Position numbers and translations under genes: made by a program
Source: Rhodobacteraceae bacterium QY30
Lineage (GTDB): Bacteria > Pseudomonadota > Alphaproteobacteria > Rhodobacterales > Rhodobacteraceae
Direction: 5' to 3'
Assembly: GCA_002356635.1 (NCBI GenBank)
Contig: CP023454.1
Coordinates: forward strand, 1,472,501-1,536,500
DNA length: 64,000 bases
Part shown: positions 17,282 through 25,548 of the stretch, in pieces
Layout: each line of letters starts with the position of its first letter
Numbering within the stretch: position 1 is the first letter of the stretch
The notes under the pieces: model-generated
Database searches by the model: none
What the model saw: the letters and a program-made list of their open reading frames with translations, nothing else
What the model was told of the DNA's origin: nothing

Positions 17282-18079
17282 TCAGGCCGGAAGCTCGATC
17301 ACCATCCCGTCGAAGGCCGCCGAGACATTGGCGGGCGTCTCCGCCTCGACCGCGGCATGGTCCAGGTCGATGTGCATGTTGGTCAGGATGCCATGCCGGG
17401 GCGCGGCGCGTTGCAGCCATTCCAGCGACAGCGCCAGATGCGCATGGGTGGGATGTGGTTCGCGCCGCAGGGCGTCCAGGATCCAGACATCAAGGCCCGC
17501 GAGCCGGGGCCAGACCGAGTCCGGGATCTCCGAAACATCGGGAAGGTAAGCCAGCCCCCCGATGCGAAAACCCAGGGCCTCGATGTCGCCATGCAGGACC
17601 GTGAAGGGCTGAAGCTCGATCGCGCCGCCCTGGCCGTCGATGCTGAAGGCGCCCCGGATCGCGTTCAGGTCGCAGATCGGCGGATAGGACGATCCGGCAG
17701 GCTGCACGAAGGCATAGCCGAAGCGCGAGATCAGCGCATCCTGCGTCGGCGCATCGGCCCAGACCTGAAGCCGGCGACGGGTGTTGAAGACCAGCTGCCG
17801 GAGGTCGTCGATCCCGTGGACATGATCGGCATGGGAATGGGTATAGGCGACCGCATCGATATGGCCGATGCCGGTGCGCAGCAGCTGTTCGCGCATGTCC
17901 GGGGTCGTGTCGATCAGCACACGGGTGATGCCCTCGCCCTCGATCCGTTCGACCAGCATCGAACAGCGGGTGCGGCGGTTCTTCGGGTTGGTCGGATCGC
18001 AGGCGCCCCAGTGGCCGCCGATACGGGGCACCCCGCCCGAGGAGCCGCAGCCAAGAATGGTGAAACGCAAGGTCGCCAT
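17282..18079 (-). CDS. MBL-fold metallo-hydrolase (PhnP-like)
   Basis: 265 residues from MATLRFTILGCGSSGGVPR. The binuclear zinc motif is THSHADHVHGIDDLR; further ligands are in DTTPDMR, AYLPDVSEIPDS and NMHIDLDH. The N-terminal GCGSSxGVPRIG resembles PhnP-type phosphodiesterases, which cleave cyclic phosphates. No phn genes are near. The start lies one base before the upstream tatD stop codon, so the two are co-translated. This protein conventionally accompanies tatD in alphaproteobacteria, where its role is not established. Confidence 0.9.
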   Translation of the reverse strand: MATLRFTILGCGSSGGVPRIGGHWGACDPTNPKNRRTRCSMLVERIEGEGITRVLIDTTPDMREQLLRTGIGHIDAVAYTHSHADHVHGIDDLRQLVFNTRRRLQVWADAPTQDALISRFGYAFVQPAGSSYPPICDLNAIRGAFSIDGQGGAIELQPFTVLHGDIEALGFRIGGLAYLPDVSEIPDSVWPRLAGLDVWILDALRREPHPTHAHLALSLEWLQRAAPRHGILTNMHIDLDHAAVEAETPANVSAAFDGMVIELPA

Positions 18080-18080
18080 G

Positions 18081-18878
18081 TCAGATCGCCTTCGCCTTGG
18101 AAAACAGCCGTTCGAAATTCGCCTCGGTCGCGGCGGCGAAATCGGCCAGCGGCAGGGCAAAGACGTCAGCCCCGGTTCTTGCGGTGAAGGCGGTATAGGC
18201 GGGCTCGTTCCGGCGGCCGCGATGCGGCGGCGGCGCCAGGTAGGGGCTGTCGGTTTCCAGCAGGATCCGGTCCAGCGGTGCGGCCGCGAAGATGGCCCGC
18301 AGGTCGCCGCTTTTGGGGAATGCGGCGATCCCGGACATCGAAAGGTAAAAACCCAGGTCCAAGGCCGCCCGCGCCAGATCCGGCCCCGAGGAAAAGCAGT
18401 GCATCACGCAGGAATAGGGCGCGTTGCGATATTCCTCGGTCAGGATCCGGGCCATGTCCGCATCCGCCGCCCGGGCATGGATGACCAGCGGCAGGCCGCT
18501 TTGCTGCGCCGCCGCGATATGGATCCGCAGCGAGGTCTGCTGCACCACCGCGCTGTCGGCGCTGTAATGATAGTCCAGACCGGTTTCCCCGATGGCCACG
18601 AATTTCGGATGCCGCGCCAGCGCCAGCAGGGCGTCCACGGTCGCCATCGGCTCCTCGGCCACCGACATCGGATGGGTTCCGGCGGCGTAGAACACCTGCG
18701 GATGCGCCTCGGCGATGGCGCGGACGGCCGGTTCGTTGCGCAGGCGCGTGCAGATCGTCACCATCCGGTGCACGCCTGCGGCGCGGGCACGGTCCAGCAG
18801 CGCGGGCAGTTCCCCGTCGAATTCGGGGAAGTCCAGGTGACAGTGACTGTCGGTGATCAGGGGCGGCGTATCGGTCAT
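18081..18878 (-). CDS. tatD: TatD-family metal-dependent deoxyribonuclease
   Basis: 265 residues, a TIM-barrel amidohydrolase-like nuclease. The N-terminal metal motif is ITDSHCHLDFPEF. Further ligands are in AIGETGLDYHY, PLVIHARAADADM, SCVMHCFSSG and LLETDSPYLAPP. TatD proteins cleave 3' ends of DNA and may remove damaged ends or D-aminoacyl groups. It lies between holB and the MBL hydrolase in a single minus-strand run, the standard alphaproteobacterial order tmk-holB-tatD-MBL. Confidence 0.93.
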   Translation of the reverse strand: MTDTPPLITDSHCHLDFPEFDGELPALLDRARAAGVHRMVTICTRLRNEPAVRAIAEAHPQVFYAAGTHPMSVAEEPMATVDALLALARHPKFVAIGETGLDYHYSADSAVVQQTSLRIHIAAAQQSGLPLVIHARAADADMARILTEEYRNAPYSCVMHCFSSGPDLARAALDLGFYLSMSGIAAFPKSGDLRAIFAAAPLDRILLETDSPYLAPPPHRGRRNEPAYTAFTARTGADVFALPLADFAAATEANFERLFSKAKAI

Positions 18879-18905
18879 CGGTCACGGCGCTTTCGCGGGC
18901 TGGTG

Positions 18906-20030
18906 TCAGCGGGCGGACAGCCGGTGCGCCGTCTCGTCGATCTTGAAGACCATATCAAGGATTAGCGCCGCGGGGTCAAGGTTGACCGCCTTGCCGTGAC
19001 GCGCGCGGGCACCCTGGGACTGATGGAGGTCCGCCCAGCCCCGCGCCGCGTGCGGGCTGGTGGCCAGGCGGGCAAAAAGCTCGGCCTCGCCGGGCGCACC
19101 TTCCGGCGCGGGCGGGCCCGTGACGGCGCTGCGCGCCAGCCGCGACAGGAACAGGTCAAACAGCGTCAACGCCAGGTCAAGGCGCGCCTCCGCCCCGCGG
19201 GCGCCCAGTGCCGCGGCAAGCGCCAGCGCCGACGGCCGGTCCAGCCGGGGCAGGGTGGCGAACAGCCGGACGATGGCGGCATAGTCCCGAAGCCCGTCCA
19301 GGTTGGTCAGCCGGATCGCCTCGCCCACCGATCCGCCGGACAGCGCCGACAGCGCCGGGCCCTCATCCTCGACCGCGATCCCCGCCTGTTCCAGCGCGGC
19401 GGCGATCGCCTGCGCGGGCAGGGGGTGCAGGCGCAGTTCGCGGCAGCGCGACCGGATGGTCGGCAAAAGGCCCGACGGCTGGTGGCTGACCAGAAGGATC
19501 GTCACCCCGGCGGGCGGTTCCTCAAGCAGCTTCAGAAGCGCATTGGCGGCCGAAGGGTTCATCTCGTCGGCGCTGTCGACGATGGCGACCCGGGCCCCGC
19601 CGTCGGCCGAGGAAAGCGCGAAGAAGGACTTCATCCGCCGCACCTCATCCACGGTGATGACGGTCTTCAGTCGTTTCTTCTCGTCGTCCCACGCCCGGCG
19701 CAGGACGAACAGCCGCGGTTCGGATCCGGCATGGATGCGGCGGGCGACTGGGTTTTCAGGGTCGACATCAAGGCTGGCGGGGGCCGAGTCCGCCCCGAAC
19801 AGGCCGCCGCCGCCCTCGGGGGCGGACAGAAGGAAGGTGGCGATCCGCCAGGCCAGCGTCGCCTTCCCCACGCCGCGCGGACCGGTCAGCAGCCAGCCGT
19901 GGTGCAGCCGTCCGGTGGCATGGGCGGCCAGGAAATCGCGCTCGGCGGCCTCTTGTCCGAACAGAAGGCGGGTATCGCGCGGGTGCGGGGCGCCCTCGAT
20001 CCGGTCGGGTTGGGGAATGTCCTCGGTCAT
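18906..20030 (-). CDS. holB: DNA polymerase III subunit delta'
   Basis: 374 residues. The clamp-loader AAA+ fold is seen in LLTGPRGVGKATLAWRIA (Walker A region), VAIVDSADEMNPSAANALLKLLEEPP (Walker B plus following helix) and TILLVSHQPSGLLPTIRSRCREL (sensor I and SRC arginine-finger motif). It is part of the clamp loader that loads the beta sliding clamp at the replication fork. Its start overlaps the tmk stop by 4 bases, indicating coupled translation. Confidence 0.95.
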   Translation of the reverse strand: MTEDIPQPDRIEGAPHPRDTRLLFGQEAAERDFLAAHATGRLHHGWLLTGPRGVGKATLAWRIATFLLSAPEGGGGLFGADSAPASLDVDPENPVARRIHAGSEPRLFVLRRAWDDEKKRLKTVITVDEVRRMKSFFALSSADGGARVAIVDSADEMNPSAANALLKLLEEPPAGVTILLVSHQPSGLLPTIRSRCRELRLHPLPAQAIAAALEQAGIAVEDEGPALSALSGGSVGEAIRLTNLDGLRDYAAIVRLFATLPRLDRPSALALAAALGARGAEARLDLALTLFDLFLSRLARSAVTGPPAPEGAPGEAELFARLATSPHAARGWADLHQSQGARARHGKAVNLDPAALILDMVFKIDETAHRLSAR

Positions 20031-20638
20031 GCGAGCGTGGCCAGCGTCAGCGTCAGCACCTCGGCGGCGATGCGGTCGGCATCCCGGCTGCCGTCGATCA
20101 CCCGGAACCGGTCGGGGGCCGCGCGCGCAAGGTCCAGAAACCCCGCCCGCATCCGCGCCTGCATCGGCAGGCCCATGTCCTCGAACCGCTCCTCATGGCC
20201 ATGCCGGCCCTTGGCGCGCGACAGGCCCAGCGCGGGGTCGATGTCGATCAGGAAGGTCAGGTCCGGTTCGACCCCGATCATCAGGTCATGCAACCGGTCG
20301 ACCGTCTGGCGCAGGTCCGGCCCGCGCAGACCCTGGTACATGCGGGTGCTGTCGGCGAAACGGTCGGAAATCACCACCTGCCCGGCACCGAGCGCGGGCC
20401 GGATCGTCCGTTCCAGGTGATCGCGGCGCGCGGCGGTGAACAAAAGGATCTCGGTCTCGGGCGACCAGCGGTCGGCGTCCCCTTCCAGCACCAGGCGGCG
20501 GATTTCCTCGGCCCCGGGGCTGCCGCCGGGTTCGCGCGTCAGGATGACGTCATGCCCCGCCTTGCGCAAGGCATCGGCCAGGCGGCGGGCCTGCGTGGAC
20601 TTGCCGGACCCGTCGATGCCTTCGAAGGTCAGGAACAT
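20027..20638 (-). CDS. tmk: Thymidylate kinase
   Basis: 203 residues. The P-loop is FEGIDGSGKSTQARRL at residues 4-19, the DR motif is SDRFADSTRMYQG, and a LID region carries basic residues (SRAKGRHGHEERFE). It phosphorylates dTMP to dTDP with ATP. It is followed directly by holB and preceded by the D,D-carboxypeptidase gene with a 3-base gap. Confidence 0.96.
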   Translation of the reverse strand: MFLTFEGIDGSGKSTQARRLADALRKAGHDVILTREPGGSPGAEEIRRLVLEGDADRWSPETEILLFTAARRDHLERTIRPALGAGQVVISDRFADSTRMYQGLRGPDLRQTVDRLHDLMIGVEPDLTFLIDIDPALGLSRAKGRHGHEERFEDMGLPMQARMRAGFLDLARAAPDRFRVIDGSRDADRIAAEVLTLTLATLA

Positions 20639-20641
20639 GGA

Positions 20642-21799
20642 TCAGCTTTGCAGTTCGGCCAGCGCGCGGGCCAGAAGGATCCGGGCCGCAGTGCCGACAT
20701 GGGCGCCGAAGCCACCCTTGGCCACGTCCTTTTCCGCAACCAGCGGCACGGTCGCGGGTTGGGTGCCGGGGATCTCGATGTGCAGGTCGGCAATCTTCTG
20801 GCCCGCCTTGATCGGAGCGGTGATCGGGCCGGAATAGACGATCTCGCCCTTGATGTTGTCGCGCGCCAGCGACGGCAGCAGCAGTGTCACGTCGTGTTCG
20901 ACGACCAGCCCCACCGTCGAAGCCGAGCCCATGAACACCGGCGCTTCGGCCAGTTTCGTGCCCTTGGTCGCGACGGTCTTTTGCGAGAATTCGCGAAAGG
21001 CCCAGTTGACCACGCGCTCCGCTTCCTCGGCGCGCGCCTTGTCGTTCTCCAGCCCCGAGATCACGAACACCACGCGGCGGCCGTTCTGGATGGCGGACCC
21101 GACCAGGCCATATCCGGCCTCGCTGGTGTGGCCGGTCTTCAGCCCGTCGGCGCCGATCCCCAGCTTCAGCAATGGGTTGCGGTTGAACCGGTTGTCGGGC
21201 GACCGTCCGTCATAGGGAAATTCGGTCAGGGCGAAATAGCCGTAGTATTCCGGGAACTCACGGATCAGGCGGACGGCCAGGATGCCCAGATCGTGCATGG
21301 ACATCACCTGGCCCGGATCCGGCCAGCCGTTCGAGTTGGTGAAGTGCGAATCCGTCATGCCCAGCGCCTGCGCGCGCTCGGTCATCTTGCGGGCGAAATC
21401 CGCCTCGGTCCCGGCCAGCCCCTCGGCCACCACGACGGCGGCGTCATTGCCCGACAGCACCACGATGCCCTTGATCAGTTCCTCGACGGTCGGCCGGTCC
21501 GTCTCGTTCAGGAACATGGTCGAGCCTTCCATCGACTTCGCATGGCTTGAAACCGAGAACCGTTCATCCAGCGTGACGCGGCCGTCCTTCAGGGCCTCGA
21601 ACAGCATGTTGACCGTCATCAGCTTCGACATCGATGCGGGCGGCAGCTTGTCGTGTGCGTTCTTTTCCAGAAGCACGGTGTCGGTCGTCATGTCATAGAC
21701 CCAGGCGGCCTTGGCGCGGGTGTCGAAGGCGCGCGCGGGCAGGGCGGCGACCAACATCAGGACGGCAAGGGCGATCAGGCGTGACATGCGGACCGGCAT
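20642..21799 (-). CDS. D-alanyl-D-alanine carboxypeptidase (penicillin-binding protein 5/6 type)
   Basis: 385 residues with a signal peptide ending at PARA. The serine peptidase S11 motifs are in order: SMSK (ASMSKLMTV, nucleophile Ser), SGN (LSGNDAAVVVAEG) and KTG (DGLKTGHTSEAG). The C-terminal PBP5-C beta domain follows (TLLLPSLARDNIKGEIVYSGP...). It trims the terminal D-Ala from peptidoglycan stem peptides in the periplasm. The open frame continues upstream through the SPOR gene out of frame; the start at 21799 is set by the signal peptide. Confidence 0.93.
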   Translation of the reverse strand: MPVRMSRLIALAVLMLVAALPARAFDTRAKAAWVYDMTTDTVLLEKNAHDKLPPASMSKLMTVNMLFEALKDGRVTLDERFSVSSHAKSMEGSTMFLNETDRPTVEELIKGIVVLSGNDAAVVVAEGLAGTEADFARKMTERAQALGMTDSHFTNSNGWPDPGQVMSMHDLGILAVRLIREFPEYYGYFALTEFPYDGRSPDNRFNRNPLLKLGIGADGLKTGHTSEAGYGLVGSAIQNGRRVVFVISGLENDKARAEEAERVVNWAFREFSQKTVATKGTKLAEAPVFMGSASTVGLVVEHDVTLLLPSLARDNIKGEIVYSGPITAPIKAGQKIADLHIEIPGTQPATVPLVAEKDVAKGGFGAHVGTAARILLARALAELQS

Positions 21800-21819
21800 C
21801 GGCAGGGGGTTCCTTTCCT

Positions 21820-23001
21820 TTATCTCGTGACGGCGTAGGCGTCGGGATAGCCCAGGCCCTTGACCTTCGCGGCCAGCGCGCCGCGTGCCGCTTCGGTCGC
21901 GGCCGGTCCGACGATGACCCGCCAGAAGGACTTGCCGCTGCTTTGGTCGGCCTTGACCGTGGCGGTCATGCCAGCGCCGCGCATCTGCTTGGCGGCCTTT
22001 TCGGCGTTGGCCTCGACGCTGAAGATCCCGATCTGAAGATAGGGCCGCGACAGGCTGGATGCCGGTGCCGCAGGCTTCGCGCTGGCCGGTTGCGGGGCCA
22101 GGGCGGCAGGAGCCACGCCCTTGCCTTTCGCGCCCGCGTCGATCGCCGTGGCCGTGATCGTTCCGGGGGCTGCGCTCGCAACCACGGCGGGCGCCGGCGT
22201 GGCGGCCGACGGCGGGGTCGCCTTGGCCTTGCGCTTGCCAAAGGGCCACCAGCCCTTCTTCTGTTCCTGGGCACCGGTTTCCGGCAGGACCGGCACTTCC
22301 GCCGCGGCGGCCCCGGCGGGCACCATCGCACCGGGCCGAGCGGGCGCCGCGGGTGCAGCCCCGGCCGGGAACGGCGCCTTGGGCGCGCCCTTTGCCGCCG
22401 CCACCGCCGCGCCAGCCAAAGCTGCGTTGCTGGCGGCATCGTTCACGCCAGCGCCGGCCGCGGGCTTGCCCGCATCGGCGGTTTTCACCGGCGCGTCATT
22501 GACCTTGTCGCCGATGGCCGGGTTCGCCGGATCCGCCGGCCTGCCGCCATTCGGCAGTTCCTCGCGCTTCAGCGCCACCACGTTCAGCACCTGCGGCTGA
22601 CCCGCAAGCAGTCCCAGCGCTTCGGCGGCATCGGACGAGACCTGGAGCGCAGGGCCGGGATTTTCGAATTCACGGCGGAAGAGGGCGCCCACCACGAACT
22701 TGCCGTTGGCGGGGTTGCGGATCATCACCCGCTCCGGCTCCTTCACCTTGGCATGGGCAACCCACACGCCGCCCAGCGACGGGCGGCCGTCCCAAAGGCC
22801 CTTGTCGGAAACCTGAAAGACGCTCGGCGCCTCGATGTCGCGTTCAACCAGCGTGACGTTCTCCGACAGCCCGCCCGCCGCCGCCGACGCGCCCGTTTCC
22901 GGGGCGTCCTTGACCTTGCCCGACGCGGCCATCTCGCAGCCCGCCGTGACCAGCGTGGCGCAGAGCACCAAGCCCAGTTGGCCGATCCCCGGTTTCGTCA
23001 T
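21820..23001 (-). CDS. RlpA-like lipoprotein with SPOR domain
   Basis: 393 residues from MTKPGIGQLGLVLCA, with GGAGGACAGG upstream. The lipobox is LVTAGC. Residues about 75-145 resemble the double-psi beta-barrel of RlpA (RVMIRNPANGKFVVGALF ... SSDAAEALGL). A long Ala/Pro-rich low-complexity linker follows. The C-terminus is a SPOR domain of about 75 residues (YLQIGIFSVEANAEKAAKQM) that in known proteins binds denuded glycan strands at the division septum. It sits upstream of the D,D-carboxypeptidase on the same strand, suggesting a shared cell-wall role. The barrel assignment is the weaker part. Confidence 0.8.
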   Translation of the reverse strand: MTKPGIGQLGLVLCATLVTAGCEMAASGKVKDAPETGASAAAGGLSENVTLVERDIEAPSVFQVSDKGLWDGRPSLGGVWVAHAKVKEPERVMIRNPANGKFVVGALFRREFENPGPALQVSSDAAEALGLLAGQPQVLNVVALKREELPNGGRPADPANPAIGDKVNDAPVKTADAGKPAAGAGVNDAASNAALAGAAVAAAKGAPKAPFPAGAAPAAPARPGAMVPAGAAAAEVPVLPETGAQEQKKGWWPFGKRKAKATPPSAATPAPAVVASAAPGTITATAIDAGAKGKGVAPAALAPQPASAKPAAPASSLSRPYLQIGIFSVEANAEKAAKQMRGAGMTATVKADQSSGKSFWRVIVGPAATEAARGALAAKVKGLGYPDAYAVTR

Positions 23002-23306
23002 TCCTGTCCTCCATGCCCGGCCCAGCCGGGCGGTGCCCAACATCGCCGCTCCCCCTTCGCCCCTGCTGCGCGATGACCGCTTGCAGGGATCGTCGGCGGG
23101 AACCTGCGCCTTTCGCCTCGTGCCGCGCTATCTTGCGCCTGCGCGCACCTTAACCGGGGAACGCCGCCATGAAAAGCGCCGCCATCCCCGAGGCGCACGG
23201 TCCGCGGCAGCTTTTCGCGCGGCCCTGCTTTCAGAATCGCGTGAAGCGCGTTAGGTCCGCCTCTGATGACCGATGCGTGGGGCCAGCCCCGCCCGCCGGG
23301 CATCTT
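23002..23306. other. Intergenic region before tRNA-Ser
   Basis: 305 bases with no credible gene. It holds the upstream region of the SPOR lipoprotein gene on the minus side and leads into tRNA-Ser on the plus side. I see no clear promoter hexamers, repeat or RNA element. Confidence 0.5.
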
Positions 23307-23394
23307 GGAAGGGTGGCAGAGTGGTCGATTGCTCCGGTCTTGAAAACCGGCGATGCGCAAGCATCCGTGGGTTCGAATCCCACCCCTTCCGCCA
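23307..23394 (+). tRNA. tRNA-Ser (UGA)
   Basis: An 88-base class II tRNA with CCA encoded. Acceptor stem GGAAGGG/CCCTTCC and anticodon stem CCGGT/ACCGG enclose CTTGAAA, giving anticodon TGA. A long variable arm (GCGATGCGCAAGCATC) precedes the GGTTCGAATCC T-arm. Confidence 0.97.
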
Positions 23395-23446
23395 CGCCGA
23401 TGCCGAAGCCTTGTCGTGAGCCCGCGACTGCCGTCAGGACCGCGGA

Positions 23447-24208
23447 TCAATATCGCAGGATGAGGGGCTTCTTGGTAATGAACCGCATCAGGTTGCGTGA
23501 GGTCCGGGACACCGGCGCCTCACCCACCACACCGAGAATGTTCCTGTTCCCGATCTCGTGCTTGAATCGCTCGATCCATTGATCATTCAAGTCGTCCCGC
23601 TGAACGGTCAGGGGCGAAACCGGGGTCCTTCCCAGCTCCACTCCCATGAAATCTGCAATTGACCTGAGGAACGGTGTCACGTCGGGAACGAGCCGCTCGT
23701 AGATGAAGCGGGAAGCGGACAATCCGTGAATGGCCACATACGAATTCCAGAATTCGTAGCTTTCCCTTATCTTGAAATAGAACCTGCAAATCTGGTCAAA
23801 ATCGTAAATGGGATCCGCCTTCGCTGCTGCGCCGCTGGTCCATTGATCGGTCTGTCGGCCGCGCGCGAAGGAAACCGCTTGGGCCATGGTGTCTTCGCGG
23901 GTCAAAAGGATGATCCGCATGTCACGTTCTTTCAGGCACCTCTGGATGAAATCAAATCCGAAATGTCGGTTTATTGCCAGCAAGTGCCCCGGAAAGATCT
24001 TGACTGCGAAAGCGCCATTCGGGGTGCTGCCGTTTTCCATGACCTTTTGGAAAAATGCATCCGGCGACATGCTCCTGAACGGTCGCGCGTGAAATTCTTG
24101 GCGCAGCCATTCCTGAGAGTTTCCAAGCAATCCCGTGGCATTGGCAAGTGAGCCGAGCCAGGTCGTCCCGCTGCGGCCTTCGCTCAGGATCATGTACCCT
24201 TTTGGCAT
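23447..24208 (-). CDS. Stf0-type sulfotransferase in a low-GC patch
   Basis: 253 residues if started at MPKGYMILSEGRSG (24208); an ATG at 24223 and a TTG at 24238 are in-frame alternatives and none has an ideal ribosome site. The 5'-phosphosulfate-binding loop is EGRSGTTWL. The 3'-phosphate motif is MRIILLTREDTMAQAVSFAR. The family transfers sulfate from PAPS to sugars or lipids (Stf0 acts on trehalose). Base composition is clearly more AT-rich than neighbouring genes and codon use is relaxed. It lies directly beyond tRNA-Ser, so it looks acquired. Acceptor unknown; possibly surface polysaccharide. Confidence 0.78.
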   Translation of the reverse strand: MPKGYMILSEGRSGTTWLGSLANATGLLGNSQEWLRQEFHARPFRSMSPDAFFQKVMENGSTPNGAFAVKIFPGHLLAINRHFGFDFIQRCLKERDMRIILLTREDTMAQAVSFARGRQTDQWTSGAAAKADPIYDFDQICRFYFKIRESYEFWNSYVAIHGLSASRFIYERLVPDVTPFLRSIADFMGVELGRTPVSPLTVQRDDLNDQWIERFKHEIGNRNILGVVGEAPVSRTSRNLMRFITKKPLILRY

Positions 24209-24687
24209 CGCCTCGCATCCCATTCCGCGGGTTTTCAACGCAAACGCAGTGCCCCCATTCCCATTGTCCGGCCGGATTGCAGGATGGTGCGACCGGCTTC
24301 CATTACGTGGAAATCTGCGGGTGGCTGTGCGTGACCTGCTAAATTGAAAGCAATCAGAAACGCAACCCCATTTGATCCCGGATCGGGAAGGGCAGGGTCA
24401 TCTCAGTGCGGGCGACCACGGTCCAGGCATCAAATCGTGATCGTTCGATGTGCAACCGGATCCGACCGGAACCCCGCGCAAGGCGGGGAAATGGATAGCG
24501 TTTTTCTTGAAGCCAACATTAACCATTTCAATAGCTCGAACAGCGGCATTCAATTGCAATTGACATTTCAGTGAAGTGGAAACTGCCGAGGATCGCCGCG
24601 CTGCGCGGCGGAAGGCGCTGAAACTGCGCCGGAGCCTGCCGGTGACGACAGGTGTCTCCCTTCCTTACCGCTCAGGCGTGCGTTCCC
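24209..24687. other. AT-richer non-coding stretch beside sulfotransferase
   Basis: 479 bases without a gene I can support. Short open frames here lack ribosome sites and recognisable sequence. The G+C is visibly lower up to about 24600, like the sulfotransferase gene, then returns to the local norm. I find no integrase remnant, and no copy of the tRNA-Ser 3' end that could serve as an attachment site. Confidence 0.5.
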
Positions 24688-25479
24688 TCAGGACCGCCCG
24701 CCGGCCTTTGCCAGGGCGGCGCGTAGCCCGGCCGAGACGGAGGCTTGGAAACCTGTCTGTTGCATCGTTTCCAGCGCCGCTGCGATCATCCCCTTGTAGT
24801 CGATCATTTCCTGTACGATGGCCGCGGCCGATCCGTCGGGCCCCGCGAACAGCTGTGTCGCATCGCAGAGCAAACTTTTCGTCGCCCGTTCGGCGAAGTC
24901 GGGCGAAAGCCCCTGGTCGACCGCCTCGGCCTGCAGCGAAACGGCAAGAAGGGCGGGGAAGGCCGCGCCGGAGCCGGTCAGGGCTGCAGAGTAGTCGATG
25001 TGGAATTCGTCGGGGACTTCGACCTCTTCCCCGCTGGCAGCGAACAAGGTTCGCACCAGGGCCTTCCCGGCATCCGTGACATCGCCATGGGCATACCAGG
25101 GGGTGAAGGACTTGCCGATCGCGGCGGCAGCGTTGGGCAACGCCCGGACGATCCGCTCTGCGCCGGTGTGGTCCGCGATGGCCGCACAGCTGATCCCCGC
25201 CATGACCGAGACCGCCAGCTTGCCGCGCAGGTCGACGGCGATGTCCGCGAACTGTTCCGGCCGGACCGAAAGGATGACGACCTCGGACCGGTCGACCAGT
25301 TCAGCATTGTCCTGCGTCCAGACGGCGGCAAGCCCCTGAAGCCGGCCTTGCGTGCCGGTACGGGATGACAGCGATAGCCGCGCCGGATCGAGAACCCCCG
25401 CCGCCAGGGCGCCCTGGATCAGCGCGCTTCCCAACCAGCCATTCCCGCCGATCACACCCAGGCGTTCTGCAATTGCCAT
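24688..25479 (-). CDS. Pyrroline-5-carboxylate reductase-like oxidoreductase
   Basis: 263 residues. The Rossmann fold begins RLGVIGGNGWLGSALIQGAL. The P5CR_C-like dimerisation domain is recognisable in YSAALTGSGAAFPALL and in the conserved helices with AERATKSLLCDATQL. GGNGWLGS departs from the common GxGxMG, so it is a divergent member. It is the last gene of the minus-strand run after the ProXWV importer, so it probably reduces a pyrroline carboxylate (or related imine) formed from the imported compound rather than serving general proline synthesis. That is inference. Start chosen at MAIAERL. Confidence 0.75.
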   Translation of the reverse strand: MAIAERLGVIGGNGWLGSALIQGALAAGVLDPARLSLSSRTGTQGRLQGLAAVWTQDNAELVDRSEVVILSVRPEQFADIAVDLRGKLAVSVMAGISCAAIADHTGAERIVRALPNAAAAIGKSFTPWYAHGDVTDAGKALVRTLFAASGEEVEVPDEFHIDYSAALTGSGAAFPALLAVSLQAEAVDQGLSPDFAERATKSLLCDATQLFAGPDGSAAAIVQEMIDYKGMIAAALETMQQTGFQASVSAGLRAALAKAGGRS

Positions 25480-25548
25480 CTGTCCATCCACCTGTTCGGA
25501 AGCCGAAAAACCCCGGCCCCAGCGGCCGGGGCCGTGCCGATCCGCTCA

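Noticed and set aside
20642-22249. Long D,D-carboxypeptidase with an upstream extension into the SPOR gene
   Set aside because: The extension is out-of-frame SPOR coding sequence; the signal peptide from 21799 marks the true start.
24254-24278. Resemblance of CCCATTGTCCGGCCGGATT here to a similar stretch at 14724-14744 after the c550 gene
   Set aside because: Too short and imperfect, with no element ends or target duplication; most likely chance in a high-GC genome.
23370-24690. Attachment-site duplication of the tRNA-Ser 3' end flanking the sulfotransferase
   Set aside because: I looked for a second copy of the T-arm/acceptor sequence in the following 1.3 kb and saw none, and there is no integrase gene.
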